A DNA stretch of 64,000 bases from Rozella allomycis CSF55 (taxonomy: Eukaryota; Rozellomycota). The stretch is taken from assembly GCA_000442015.1 (NCBI GenBank), contig KE561096.1, positions 1 through 64,000 of the forward strand, read 5' to 3'. This document shows positions 22,103 through 33,401 of this stretch, in pieces. Within the stretch, counting starts at the first letter, position 1. Every line of letters begins with the position of its first letter. A program made the position numbers and the translations under genes. A model generated the notes under the pieces. It was not told where the DNA came from. It saw only the letters and a program-made list of their open reading frames with translations, and did no database searches.

Positions 22103-22680
22103 ATGACTGCAAGGTAAAGTCAATATTATAGCAATAGCAGTGAAACACTTTTACCTACAATTCTATGGGCGCAAAGAAAGAATATCGTATACGTGACAGT
22201 TGAAATCAGTGAGCCAGAAGCCCCAATAATTTCCCTTTCTGAGGAAGTTCTTTCTGTGAAAGCAAAGTCCTCTATGTCTGGTGCAAATTATGAGGTCGAC
22301 ATTAAGTTTTATGAACCTATTAAAAAAGAGGTATATTTATGTTTTCTAATACAACAGGATTCAAAATACCATATCAGCGATAGAAATATTCAATTCATCT
22401 TGAAAAAACAAAATGAAGGTCCTTATTGGCCTAGGCTATTAAATGACAAATCAAAGAAACATTACATAAAGACCGACTTTACCAGATGGGTTGATGAAGA
22501 CGAGGAGGACGAAAAGACTGCTCCACCCCAAGATTTTGATTTCTCTAACATGGACTTTTCACAATTCGCTCAACAAGCAGGTGTCGGCGATGAAGCTGAT
22601 AGTGACGATGAAGAAGGTAATTGAAACAGAGTGGATGTAAAATAGATTCACAAAAAGAAGTCGAGGCAATTTCCGCTTAA
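22103..22680 (+). CDS. SBA1: p23/SBA1 Hsp90 co-chaperone
   Basis: The CS-domain core reads ILWAQRKNIVYVTVEISE, IKFYEPIKKEDSKYHISD and PYWPRLLNDKSKKHYIKTDF, then WVDEDEEDE and an acidic tail with FDFSNMDFSQFAQQ. p23 stabilises ATP-bound Hsp90. Three introns: 27 nt after ATG ACT GCA AG, a stop-free 27-nt one at 22331-22357 that would add nine residues if retained, and a 29-nt one in the acidic tail, after which the protein ends SQKEVEAISA. The WPRL signature is intact. Confidence 0.92.
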
Positions 22681-22754
22681 TTATTTGAATAAATTTAAAT
22701 TGTCGCATTATGTTTTTTCACATTTTATTTCATGATTGACCGGGGTTAAACGTT

Positions 22755-23371
22755 ATGTTGAATGTGAAAATTGGAGATTCCTTCCTAGGAGGAAAACCAG
22801 TGCAAATATTTCGCAGTATGTACCATGTTTTCTTTAATTTTTAAAGTTCCATTTGTTCCTGACTCTGTTTCAACACACCTCGGTGAACTAGACAACAAAA
22901 GTGGGAACGTTACTATTAACTATCCAATTAAGGTATGTTATACTTTTAAATTTTACTTTTTTCTATAAAAAAACCTCTTAAAGTGAAGGTCTGTATTACG
23001 ATCCCTACTTTTGAAATTGAGGTACATTAAAAATTGTGAGCTCAGGTCTTTGTTAACAAGTATTTAAACGAAAGAAGTTATATCACAAACAATTTGATTA
23101 ACAATTTTTTTCTAGGCTATTTGAACATCTTTAATTCTAGGGAAACTCTGAAGAATCTCAAGAGTTTAAAGGGAATAGTATAGCCTTGAAAGATGATGAG
23201 TATTTGGTAATACAGGACCCTCAAACACAAGAACTTACAATTGAAAAAATAGGCGCTGTCTTTAATGTTAAGAATAAGGGCAGGGTAAAGAAGGTTGTAC
23301 AAATGGTGAATGCTAATGATGATAATAGATCGATTTGCTCAGATGATTTTAATATAACGGATTCTGAATGA
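22755..23371 (+). CDS. EAF (ELL-associated factor) domain protein
   Basis: Starts MLNVKIGDSFLGGKPVQ, continues IPFVPDSVSTHLGELDNKSG, NVTINYPIK, then FKGNSIALKDDEYLVIQD and LTIEKIGAVFNVKNKGRVK. This follows animal EAF1/EAF2 piece by piece, with the same spacing between TINYPIK and FKGN once the 208-nt interval 22933-23140 is removed. EAF partners ELL to stimulate RNA polymerase II elongation. The first intron is about 31 nt. The second is unusually long for this genome and is made of several abutting GT...AG segments. Tail is short and acidic. Confidence 0.85.
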
Positions 23372-23451
23372 AATAATAATTTATCATTTTTTAGGCAATG
23401 TCGATTTCTCCAACTTCTTAAACTCCCTCTAATAAAATAAATTTTTGCTAT

Positions 23452-23946
23452 TTACTCTAAAGCTTGAATTACGTTATCAGAGTCTGTTTCACATATTATT
23501 CCACCGCATATCATTTCATTAATGACCGACGAAACTTTTTCAAAGTTGAAAATTACGTCGAGCTCACTTACATTGCCAAAATGTTTGTCCAGAGTCTCAA
23601 CCAAAATTTGTATAAAATCAAGAATAGCCAAGTGATTCTCATTTCCATCAACAATGACCACAATGTAAAGCGTTGCAAAACTTCGATAAACTATTGTCGC
23701 ATGATCATCATTCAGAATGCTAATTCGTTGATAATCGATTAATTTACATGTTTCCATTTATAAAATTGCAACAAGTTTCTGATCTTTGAGATACTGCATT
23801 GTACACAGCTTGAAATACATTCTTTTCATCCCATTTTTTGTCTTTCTATACATCAATTTCAATTGTTAATTAAGTACAAACGCTTTAGAAAATAATGTAT
23901 ATCTTGGTTTTCCTGCATTATTAAAGATTAGGAGCGAATACAACAT
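23452..23946 (-). CDS. APS3: AP-3 adaptor complex sigma subunit
   Basis: Begins MLYSLLIFNNAGKPRYTLFS (longin fold) and contains TIVYRSFATLYIVVIVDG, LAILDFIQILVETLDKHFGN and VSELDVIFNFEKV, the signature of sigma chains; GGIICETDSDNVI fits AP-3 better than AP-1 or AP-2. AP-3 sorts cargo to vacuoles/lysosomes. Two introns (about 32 and 28 nt) lie after SKAF and NGN. Its start codon is only 24 bp from that of the divergent NNF1-like gene. Confidence 0.9.
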
Positions 23947-23970
23947 TTAGGAAATTTCGAGTTCCGAATA

Positions 23971-24701
23971 ATGACAAAAGATTCAGAAATCCCTCAGCTA
24001 AGCAGATTTCAAAAATCTGACGCAATGTTGAAGAAGGCGATCGATAGATACATATCAGTATGTGAGTAATAGACATTGATAGTTTTAAAGTAGCATCGAA
24101 AAGTTGTGCAAGATATTTCCTTCCGTTTCACCAAGCAAAATAGAAAAAGGACAGAAAGAGATGATAGATTATCTTTATAAAAGCATACATGTAACTGAAA
24201 CAAAATAAACAAACTCAAGGATGACGTTGAGAAAATTTATGAACGATACGATTTGAAAAACAAGCTAGATGAACTGGACAAAATGTGTCAATCAAAGTAA
24301 TAATAAATATCCAGTGTTAGAAGTGATAATTTTGTACCTCCGCCTACTCCAGATGATATTGAAGACAAGGTTATGCGTTGCGTATCATTTGAAGAATTTG
24401 ACCAATTGAAGGATAGTTTATATAAGGTATTTTTGTGATAAATTATTAATTAGCTCCGTCAAGACAAGAAAATTTTGGAATCAGAGATTTCTTCTCTTTC
24501 AATGTCGCTAAAGAAGGAATGCAACAAGGTCACCAACACTATTAAGAATCTAGAGAAAGTAATTCTATATGTCTTAGTTTAGACTAGCTAAACCAAGTTA
24601 CTACAGAAAATGCTATAGATAAAGAAAGGTTAAGGAAATTGACTAAAGAAATTGTTGAGCATCCCACGATACCTTTTTCACAATCGACTCCATTTTCCTA
24701 A
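23971..24701 (+). CDS. NNF1: NNF1/PMF1-like kinetochore (MIND/Mis12 complex) subunit
   Basis: Coiled-coil protein; the N-terminal part LSRFQKSDAMLKKAIDRYIS, EKLCKIFPSVSPSK and YERYDLKNKLDELDKM matches the helical pattern of Nnf1/PMF1, including the conserved LDELD. Later exons give VPPPTPDDIEDKVMR, LRQDKKILESEISSLS and a final TIPFSQSTPFS. Five introns, one only 18 nt (24297-24314, GTAATA...CCAG) and others 27-29 nt. Function in linking centromere chromatin to the KMN network is from the family; assignment by short motifs only. Confidence 0.65.
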
Positions 24702-25014
24702 TCTTTTGATCGATAAAACCGTTATAAAAAATAAAGCTTTTTTGGTTTCTTAATTGCTGATGTTTAAAAAATCATCATGTTAACGTTGAAATGACGATAA
24801 AAGCAAAAGGCATAAGAAAATTGGAAAAGACTGATGTTTATATTCATGGCATTGATATTTTACTATTTTTCATTTCACTAAATGTAACGCAAACCAAATT
24901 CCATTTTGGGCTGTTCATGTACCAGTTTTACATTAGTATTACATCGGTAAAAAGATTCGTTTTTTTTCAAACTTTAATACTATACATTAAAAAAATTAAA
25001 TGAATAGATTCAAT
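24702..25014. other. Convergent AT-rich interval, no gene seen
   Basis: About 313 bp between the NNF1-like stop and the stop of the 904-aa gene. A 70-codon open frame at 24791-25003 is rich in Phe, Ile and Lys from AT-rich DNA and shows no motif. It ends just before the neighbouring stop codon. I see nothing beyond presumptive 3'UTRs. Confidence 0.5.
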
Positions 25015-27729
25015 TTATTTATTTATTAATTGATTGATTTTACCAGTATTTTCGGGACGTAAATAGGTATTATACCGTGACATAATTTCAAAGAGAAGAT
25101 CATCTCGCAATTCTGAGTCGAGTGAATTAAAAAGATTATCAACCGCAGAGTTAATGATTATTCTAGGTTGTATACCAAAATCATTTAAGAATACAATAGC
25201 TTTAATGTTGTTAAAGGCAAGTGCAATGCAATCTATTTCAATGCAATGTGGATGTTCAATTTTGATTAGTTCTGGAAAGACTTGATTAAAGACAAATTGA
25301 ACATTCTGCTTGTTTAGTTTTGTTGTCAGTCCAGTTACAGCCGTTTCAATGACGAATTTGATATCGGAATAGAAAGTAGCTGCAGATAAAGATGTTAAAA
25401 ACTGGAATAAAGAATTAGTGTAGTTTTGATTATCGTTTAAATGATGGAGAAAGGTGTATGAAAGAACATGGTAATCCCTATTTTTCATCATTTCAATATA
25501 AGCTCCCGTCAATCCTTTTTCACTATCGACATTATTTGTTGTCTCAGACTTTATTGGGTCTGAATAACTTCTTTTGTGCCTTTGCACAGTAACTTTTTTA
25601 TTGATTGAATGATCATCAATGAGAGGAATGTTTAACGCCTTAACCCTGTCATTTTCTTCATCATCAGAAGCATTCGACCAATCAGTCAAGGAATAATCTG
25701 AAGCATCAATACCATTCACTTCGTCAAAAGGTAGCCATTCTCCAACATCATTTAATTTTTCACTCTCAGGACTTGTCCACACTTTAATAGTATCTGCAGT
25801 AATCATTCTACTTTTCAAAGGTAAAACTTTCTTTGGCTTCTTTTGCTTTAATGCTGATTTAGAAGAAGTTGAGGAAGAAGTCGATAATGATGAAGATGGT
25901 TGCGCTGTGTCCTTTTTCATTACAATTTCTTGTTCAATTTGCCCATTGGAATGGATATCTTCGATTGGCTCGCTATTGCTATGAAGTTTATCATCTAAAG
26001 GTTCACCTGGAAGAGGACTCTCACTGTTAGTTGCTTTATTTGCACGTTTCTTTTTCTTTTTCCTTTTTTGTTTTGGTGAAAGGGACTCTGATTCATTTTC
26101 AAATTCCTTTAAAATTTCATTCACGAGTTGCTTTTTGTAATCTTCAATCAAACTTTCAATCTGTGGCTTAGAAACCCTTAAGATGTCATAAGAAGATACA
26201 AAGTCCAAAACAGTTTCACCAAAGACATTTTCTTGTAAAATAGATTCAGGAATCAACTCATAAACATATTTAAAGAGGCGGTCATTTAAAGATAAAGAGT
26301 TACAGGCAACTAGAATAAGGGGACTATGTAGATACGGCCTTTTCATTTGCAAAGCAGATTTCAATTCGTTTCGATCAACAGAATAGATGATGTTTTCAAT
26401 GTTATATATTAACAAAAGATCGGCAACAGTGTATCCTTGTTTTACTCTGTAATTCAATGGAAACAAGCCTGAATTGATCAATGTTTTAACTATATCAGTA
26501 GAGCAATAAATTATAGAATATTCAATCAAGGAAACTTGAAATCGATTAAAAATTCTGGCAAATTCGTAATATTCTGGTTTTAAATGCTTGAAAATGATTT
26601 TAAGAAACTCAAAGTCATTTGAAAAGATTGCTGAAGATAACATGGTGTTGCCATCATCATCGTAATACATGAGCATATCAGGAAAATCAGTAAAAATCAA
26701 ATCCAACAGTTTATATTTGTTTTCATGATCCATTTTTGATACCAATCCAGACAATGAACAAACTATTGTTTGATTTTGGCCTTCTGGTATGTAAGTGAAA
26801 ATTAGATCTTTTGCTTCAAACTCATAAAGAGACTTTACAATAGAATACAAGTCAAATGCATTCTCTTCATCGTCAAACAAGATAAAGATTAAGTAATGCG
26901 CTGTATTTTTTCTTGATATTCCTTCGCTTATTCCCATCTGAAACATTTCACTAATATTCTCTTTATTAAATTGTTTAAACCCTTTTTTGAGATTGTCAAT
27001 CTTTTGCAATATTGTATTGTCATTAAAATCTAATTTAATCCCGTCAGATGGGAACAAATCTCTCATATAAAAATTGGTTTGTAATTCCAATTCCTTCCAT
27101 TCATTTGCGTATTTTGGTATTCCTAGAATAAATTTTGTCAATTTGGGAAAGAAATGATTTCGTTTCAGAATATTGCTATCAAGTAGTCCGTAATAGTAAA
27201 CTTGCCTTAAAGAAATCACATTTTTCCTTAAAAGATATGCAATAAAATGAAATCTTTCTCCAATAAAGCTATAATCAATAATATTATCAAAGGCAGGTCC
27301 GCTTGAAAGCAAGACCCAACGATCCTCCATTTTTATAGAATCAACAATGAATTTGAATCTCTTATAATTGCAAACCTTGTGAGTGCATGTAAAGGTTATG
27401 TATGAAAATCCTCCCGTAGAAGTTGAAAATACCCAATCGTAACCAAATTTGAATACCTTTTCCAAGAATGGATCAGTATTATCTTTCATGATCAATATGG
27501 CCAAAATATCTGGAACTATTTCATTTTGCGTTGGTTTTAATGAAATTCTGGCAAAACGATGCACGTCAATAGGATTTTTCTGCGAGGCCGATTCAATTTC
27601 TCGATATAGCAATGCAGAAAATGGACTTAATGATTCATAGCAGGTGGGATGAAGCAATTGAGGTATAAATGGATGACATTGAATGCAAACAAATATTAAA
27701 AAGGCAACCTTGATACGCGTAAACTTCAT
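25015..27729 (-). CDS. Large intronless protein with signal peptide and ankyrin-like region
   Basis: An uninterrupted 904-codon frame. Residues 1-19 (MKFTRIKVAFLIFVCIQC) form a good signal peptide. The first 500 residues are helical repeats reminiscent of degenerate ankyrin (e.g. DDDGNTMLSSAIFSNDFEFL, VSLIEYSIIYCSTDIVKTL). A polybasic stretch PKQKRKKKKKRANK, a Ser-rich tract (SSSLSTSSSTSSKS) and an acidic linker follow, then a helical C-terminus. I do not recognise the family. The lack of introns in so long a gene is unusual here and points to a rapidly evolving or retro-copied family. Confidence 0.8.
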   Translation of the reverse strand: MKFTRIKVAFLIFVCIQCHPFIPQLLHPTCYESLSPFSALLYREIESASQKNPIDVHRFARISLKPTQNEIVPDILAILIMKDNTDPFLEKVFKFGYDWVFSTSTGGFSYITFTCTHKVCNYKRFKFIVDSIKMEDRWVLLSSGPAFDNIIDYSFIGERFHFIAYLLRKNVISLRQVYYYGLLDSNILKRNHFFPKLTKFILGIPKYANEWKELELQTNFYMRDLFPSDGIKLDFNDNTILQKIDNLKKGFKQFNKENISEMFQMGISEGISRKNTAHYLIFILFDDEENAFDLYSIVKSLYEFEAKDLIFTYIPEGQNQTIVCSLSGLVSKMDHENKYKLLDLIFTDFPDMLMYYDDDGNTMLSSAIFSNDFEFLKIIFKHLKPEYYEFARIFNRFQVSLIEYSIIYCSTDIVKTLINSGLFPLNYRVKQGYTVADLLLIYNIENIIYSVDRNELKSALQMKRPYLHSPLILVACNSLSLNDRLFKYVYELIPESILQENVFGETVLDFVSSYDILRVSKPQIESLIEDYKKQLVNEILKEFENESESLSPKQKRKKKKKRANKATNSESPLPGEPLDDKLHSNSEPIEDIHSNGQIEQEIVMKKDTAQPSSSLSTSSSTSSKSALKQKKPKKVLPLKSRMITADTIKVWTSPESEKLNDVGEWLPFDEVNGIDASDYSLTDWSNASDDEENDRVKALNIPLIDDHSINKKVTVQRHKRSYSDPIKSETTNNVDSEKGLTGAYIEMMKNRDYHVLSYTFLHHLNDNQNYTNSLFQFLTSLSAATFYSDIKFVIETAVTGLTTKLNKQNVQFVFNQVFPELIKIEHPHCIEIDCIALAFNNIKAIVFLNDFGIQPRIIINSAVDNLFNSLDSELRDDLLFEIMSRYNTYLRPENTGKINQLINK

Positions 27730-27845
27730 TTACACACACGTGGAGGCTTTCTTGCCGTTGGATGAAATTGGAAAGTAATTTTAATTCAAAATTTTCGAAT
27801 ATTCTATATTTAGAATGTGATGGAATAAACTTTGAATATTTTTAT

Positions 27846-29322
27846 TTAAATATCCTTCAACTTTTCTTCTATAGCAGCAATGCTATGTGTGTCAACTCTG
27901 ATGATTTCCTTTCCAAAGAACTTTTGAATTTCAAGTAAATTTTCAAGAGATTTATGATCGTGAACAAAGTTGATAGCCACACCAGATCTTCCAAATCGTC
28001 CAGTTCTACCGATTCTATGAAGATAAGTTTCAGGGTCAGGTTGAAAGTTTGCATCCAAGGGAATATCAAAGTTTATCACAAGCGAAACCTGTTGAATATC
28101 AATACCTCTCGCTAACACATTTGTAGTAATTAAAACTTTGGTGACACCCTTGCGGAAATCGTTAATAATTTTGTCTCTTTCGCTGGGTTCCATCCCACCA
28201 TGAAGCAAACACGTTGAATGACCCTGGTTTCTCATGTAATCTTGCAATTCATCGGCAGTTTTCTTGGTATGAACAAAGATAATACTTTGCCCAATTGTCA
28301 ATAAACCATAAAGAGCAGAAAGTACTTCAAATTTGTGTCTAAAGTTTTTGCAGTCCATGTAGAGTTGTTTAATGGCATCAACGCTCAGCTCTTCACGCTT
28401 CAAAGTAATTTCATTTGCGTCTTGAGCGATTCTCTTGGCAAATTCTCTCACGTCGTCTCTAAAAGTAGCAGAAAACAAAACAACTTGGCATTCTTTTGGA
28501 CACAATCTATTTTAAGATCCAATAAAGTTTACTTTCGAACTCTAATTGATTGATCACCCATCCCTTGTTTATCCAACATCACATCAGCTTCATCAAGTAC
28601 GAATATCTTCACATTAGAAACATCCAAAAGTCTCTTTCTAACCATATCAATTATTGTCCCAGGGGTTCCTATCACAATATGCGCATTAACCGCTTCCCTA
28701 TTCACTCCAGTATCTTCTTTAACTGCAAATGCATAAGTGCATTGAGTAAATTGCCCCATTTGCTTAACAACATCCATAATTTGAAGAGCCAATTCTCTGG
28801 CTGGTGCTAAACAAATCGCTTGAGTTTGTGGTAATGAAGGATCCACTCGGCTAAGCATTGTAAGCGTAAATGCTGCAGTCTTCCCTGTTCCAGATTGCGA
28901 TTGAGCTACCATGTTTTGTGGCCTTTTACAAATTATGTTGTTTATTACGGATCCCTCAAAAGTAAAGGCAACGCCTTCTCTTGAACTTTGGATGGCTTGA
29001 CAAATTTCATAGAATATATTCCTTTCAGTAATTCTTCCGACAAACCTAAATCTTCAAATCGTTGCACTGAAAACAAGGGTGAACTTTCATTTGCTTGAAT
29101 TTGAGCCAGTTTCACTTCAACTGTATGCGCACTTTCGATAAGTCCTTTCACATTATCTATTTCAATAATAGGATCTATTAAAAATATTCTCAAGCTATTA
29201 CCATCTTCTTCTTCGGCTACCTGCTCACCTGAAACTCTGAGTATTTTTTAATAGTTACCTTTTTCGTTTAAAGCTTCCAAGGACTCAAAAGGCTCGTTTC
29301 CCCAATCACGAAGGTCAGACAT
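27846..29322 (-). CDS. DBP5: DEAD-box mRNA-export helicase DBP5/DDX19
   Basis: Motifs in order: Q-motif region KPSKVQEKALP, motif I AQSQSGTGKT, Ia PARELALQ, Ib TPGT, II VLDEADVML, III SAT, IV IIFVHTKK, V ARGIDI and VI HRIGRTGRFGR. The N-terminal SPLFSVQRFEDLGL and the phrase FAVKEDTGVNRE fit DBP5, which remodels mRNPs at the nuclear pore with Gle1 and IP6. Introns lie after LNEKV (about 24 nt), LLRDP/QNM and RVR/CPKECQ. Start ATG 29322 (MSDLRDWGNEPF). Confidence 0.94.
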
Positions 29323-29551
29323 TTTATTCACGAAATTTCCTAGTTCAATTGTCCCTCTTGTTGAAATTCTATTTATTAAGAACGTTAATGATATAGATTT
29401 AAAAAGCATATAATGCAACATTTGAACTTTTGAAGATAATAAAACTCATTTTTCTACAACTTTCAGATGTTCAATACCACATGTTGGAAGTACTTTAAGT
29501 CTTTATTATTTTATTTTATTTAATTTAATCGAGAAACATTCAAAGGTTAAG

Positions 29552-29934
29552 GTGTTCACAAAATTCCAACACCCAATTTCGTATTTTTTACGATATTTCG
29601 AAATTCACTTTCTTGTTTAGAAAATCTACAGACGTTTTACCAGAGAGCATATGTCTCATTATCCACTATTCTAGGATCATCATGGTCTTTATCAAGGATT
29701 GACAAGACAGATGCTCTCTGTGAAACATTTGTAGATTTTCTGGCTATCATCAATAACGTTCCTTCCCAAGGACATCTAATTAGACTTTGTCATAGAGTTG
29801 AGCCTGACTCTGAAGGTGACTTGAATAATCAAAGCATAAAAGGGGTTCATAATAAACTCAATTGGACTAGGCTAAATGCCACTAAAATTAGATTAAATAA
29901 TTTATTTAATGTTTTAAAAAAGTCAGCGACGTGA
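29552..29934 (+). CDS. Uncharacterised open frame, probably the last exon of a small gene
   Basis: A 127-codon frame without stop but also without any ATG, ending KKSAT at the TGA at 29932. Composition is protein-like (ENLQTFYQRAYVSLSTILGS, SQGHLIRLCHRVEPDSEGD) rather than AT-shadow. An upstream ATG at 29467 (MFNTTC) can be joined through a 70-nt GTTGG...TTAAG intron at 29482-29551, in frame. No family recognised. It lies on the plus strand between two minus-strand genes. Confidence 0.4.
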
Positions 29935-30010
29935 TTCAATTTCGCGCTGCCATTTTCTTCAACGGAATAAAAAAGATAATCTTTCCAGAGTCTTGAATAT
30001 CACTCACAAG

Positions 30011-31110
30011 TCACTTGATAGATTCCAAACCAGATTCTGTCATTTTGTAAATCTTTCCATTGTTTACATGGGGGTGATCTTCCAGAAACTTTTGATTTGT
30101 AACGAGTTTTGTCTTCTTGGTTCTTTTCTTACCTTTGGAAGATTTGATCTTATAGTAAGAACGTTGCATGTCATTTGTCAAAACCAGATGAATCTTTGAA
30201 TCTTTGGGAACGCGGAGGAGAATACTTTCTACCACTTCCTGACCTAAAGGGCCCTTGTAATCCTTGCATTCCCCCCCAGACATCAATGTCGATATTCCAT
30301 TGTTCGTCAACTTGTCAACGGCAAAATCAATCACATCGTTGTTTCTTGTTCTTCTTAAATTTGCTACATTAACATCATCGGAATCGAACCATGTAGGAAA
30401 GACTTGATTAGGAGGAGACAGAAATGGAATCGTGTAATTTGCAAACTCTTCTGGAAGGTTAATGTTGTCAATGCGCACTCCATTCAATTGATAAAAAATT
30501 CTTGTATAAAGTTAGCCAATCCAGTTCCTTTAAATCCATCAATGTGACTTGCTCCAGTCAAAGCAGCAGTACAACAGGCTTCAAGCTCCATGCCATTGTT
30601 GCTTCTTTGATTGATGTTGTCAAAGAGAATTGCTTGATGATCCCTGGCTTCTTCAAGAGCTTCATGGAATAACTTGCTTTCCCCGTGTATCCATTTCCCC
30701 TCATCAAAGCCATATAGAGAAGAAAATCATCTTTCATCGCCTTGAATGCAACGACGGTTTTCCAGTATCTAAGGTCCTGTTTCGAAAGTCCAGAGCTGGT
30801 CAATAGTTTCGCCCCTTGCCACGTATTTCTTGTACTCATCTCCTTTTTTGGTTCCAGGTTAACACCATCTATCGCTACTTTAATCAAATAGCTTGATTCT
30901 TACTTGCTAAATTAAGTTTGCTGTAGACGGCACGTCCCGCTTGGCGCTTCTCCAAGTTCTGCAATCCAATCTTCTTTGATGAAAGAAGAATAGTCCTCAA
31001 ACTCTAGGCCTTTTTCATCAAAGCTCGCTCTCTGTAATCATCTTTGTTTGCAACAAAAAATCACAGGTTCATGTTCACTTGTAAAAATTCATTGGGAATT
31101 TTTTAATATT
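30011..31110 (-). pseudogene. Decayed gene with nuclease-like ECK motif, possibly a Crinkler-type effector
   Basis: Coding-like stretches are scattered over frames on the minus strand: an N-terminal part near 31060-30930, a middle part 30860-30490 that is open except for in-frame TAG and TGA, and a clean C-terminal frame 30487-30011. The step between middle and end falls at a run of six Ts (about 30495) and looks like a 1-nt loss. The C-terminal part has SGGECKDYKG, an E-x-K arrangement as in PD-(D/E)xK nuclease domains found in Crinkler (CR) effectors. Pseudogene, sequencing error or unspotted introns are all possible; family assignment is weak. Confidence 0.45.
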
Positions 31111-31596
31111 TTCAAATGACAAAAGAAGACAAAAAATAAGAGGTTTGACAAAAGAAAAATTTTAGTCTAGTACTGGTTTTGCCGTTTTAGTGTCGTCTTA
31201 ATATCGATTCTTTGTCACGAGAGTTGTTGGGAAATGGGATAGTAGATACTGAGCTTCATACGTTTATATTGTCAAAGCTCAGTCGTTTTTTGATCAATAT
31301 ATTCTTTTTTTTGATACCTGCTTTGAATCCACAAAGTTTCTGGACTCTCTCGATTGTTTCCTTCTCCCTTTTGTTCAAATTCCATTTAAAACTTCAAAAA
31401 GAATCCAACGGGACATTCTAGATTCGACAAATTTCTTTGTTTCAAGATTAAGCTTTCAATAAAAACTCGAGTTTTTCATTATCACAATAATTATGCTGGA
31501 AGTTCTTGTTATGTTATTTAATCTATTTTATGTTTGATCAATATGCAAATGGGTAGATATATCCCCAAGGTTTCACAAAATTCTTGAAAATCCAAA
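31111..31596. other. AT-rich intergenic interval
   Basis: About 490 bp between the decayed nuclease-like gene and SPT3. It holds poly-T and poly-A runs and short open frames on both strands (for example 69 codons at 31212-31421, plus, and about 42 codons antisense to it) that show no motif. I see no RNA gene or repeat. Confidence 0.5.
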
Positions 31597-32575
31597 ATGC
31601 AACAAAGCGCGATCTCAGAGTCACGGGTTAGAATTCTCATCTGATTATATTCTAGTTTAAATATCAAAGTGAAATACAACAAATGATGTACACTTTTGGA
31701 GACGTTCGGCGTTGTTTGCCAGAGGTCAGCAAATTAGTAGAAGACATTGTTCGAGATCAGATAATTAATCTAGTAATAATGTCAAAAACAAATTCAAAGG
31801 CCATTCAGGCGGCAGCTTTAGCCCAAAAAAGGTCCAGTCGTTTTATTTCCTCTGATGATCTCATGTTTCTTGTCCGCTCAGATAAAAGCAAATTAAGCAG
31901 AATTAAGGAATACATTTTCTGGAAAGAGGTTCGAAAAAATATGAAAGGGACTGATGAAGTCGGCCTTGCTGAAGGTGCAGGTAAAATTTGTCGATCAATT
32001 TTGTAGCCCCAGAAAAGAAAAATAAAAGAAAACATATTACTGTAGGATGGAATTTCTTGGAATCGTTTCAGGAATTCGTTCAAGATGAATCTGACTTTCC
32101 AAAAGGGGCAAGTTTAGATGAATCTTTTAAGAAAAGACTGGAAGTAACCATAAATTAGTTTACATTAAAGGAAAACGACAAAGTTACACGTAATATGAGT
32201 AGAGAAGAATACATGGATTATGCTGACTGTCGGTCGGCATCATTCTATGCGAAAAAGTCAAAGAGGTTCAAAGAGTGGATAAATCTTGGGGCTTATATCG
32301 ATGTAAAAGCGAGCGAAGAAGTATTTGAACTATTGGGGTATCTCTGTTGGGAATCAGTAAAAACAATTACAGAAAATGCCTTGATTGTTAAATGGGATGA
32401 GCTCATGGCTGAGAGAAAAAACCAATTAAACAACGTTGATATTGGATTATTCGCTGCTCCATTAGAACAGAGACCTATTCAACCATCACACATCATGGAG
32501 GCGTATAGAAGACTTCAAAAATCCAAAGATGTGTCTGCGCCAAGAAAATGTTTGAAGAGAGTCAGACTCTTTTAA
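31597..32575 (+). CDS. SPT3: SPT3 subunit of SAGA (histone-fold)
   Basis: The histone-fold start FKYQSEIQQMMYTFGDVR, LVEDIVRDQIINLV, SSDDLMFLVRSDKSKLSRI and WKEVRKNMKG match yeast Spt3 closely. The C-terminal half, MSREEYMDYADCRSASF through QPSHIMEAYRRLQ, is also typical. Spt3 delivers TBP to promoters within SAGA. Start ATG 31597 (MQQSAISESR), followed by a 29-nt intron; later introns of about 26 and 27 nt are at EGA/APEKK and RLE/ENDKV. The protein ends CLKRVRLF. Confidence 0.94.
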
Positions 32576-32765
32576 ATCCAATTATAATAAAATATTTTTA
32601 ATAATAACATCAATGTTTAAAATTAGATGGCATTATGCACAACAGATGAAGTTGATATTCACTAACAGTCAACAGAAAAGACCCAATGTGAAACATTTCA
32701 TTTGTCTTTCATTGAAAAACCAAATAATTTGAGTTAAAAAATGACGTGGATATTTGTATATTTCG

Positions 32766-32797
32766 GTAAGCATTTTGGCACCCCTGTTAATTCCTAG
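32766..32797 (+). other. Putative 5'UTR intron of ARF1
   Basis: GTAAGCATTT...TTAATTCCTAG, 32 nt, ends six bases before the ARF ATG. Both borders and a TTAAT branch point fit the introns in this window. Confidence 0.55.

Positions 32798-33401
<604 letters not shown>

Noticed and set aside
24791-25003. 70-codon hydrophobic frame
   Set aside because: Phe/Ile/Lys composition expected from AT-rich DNA, no homology, sits in a convergent intergenic gap.
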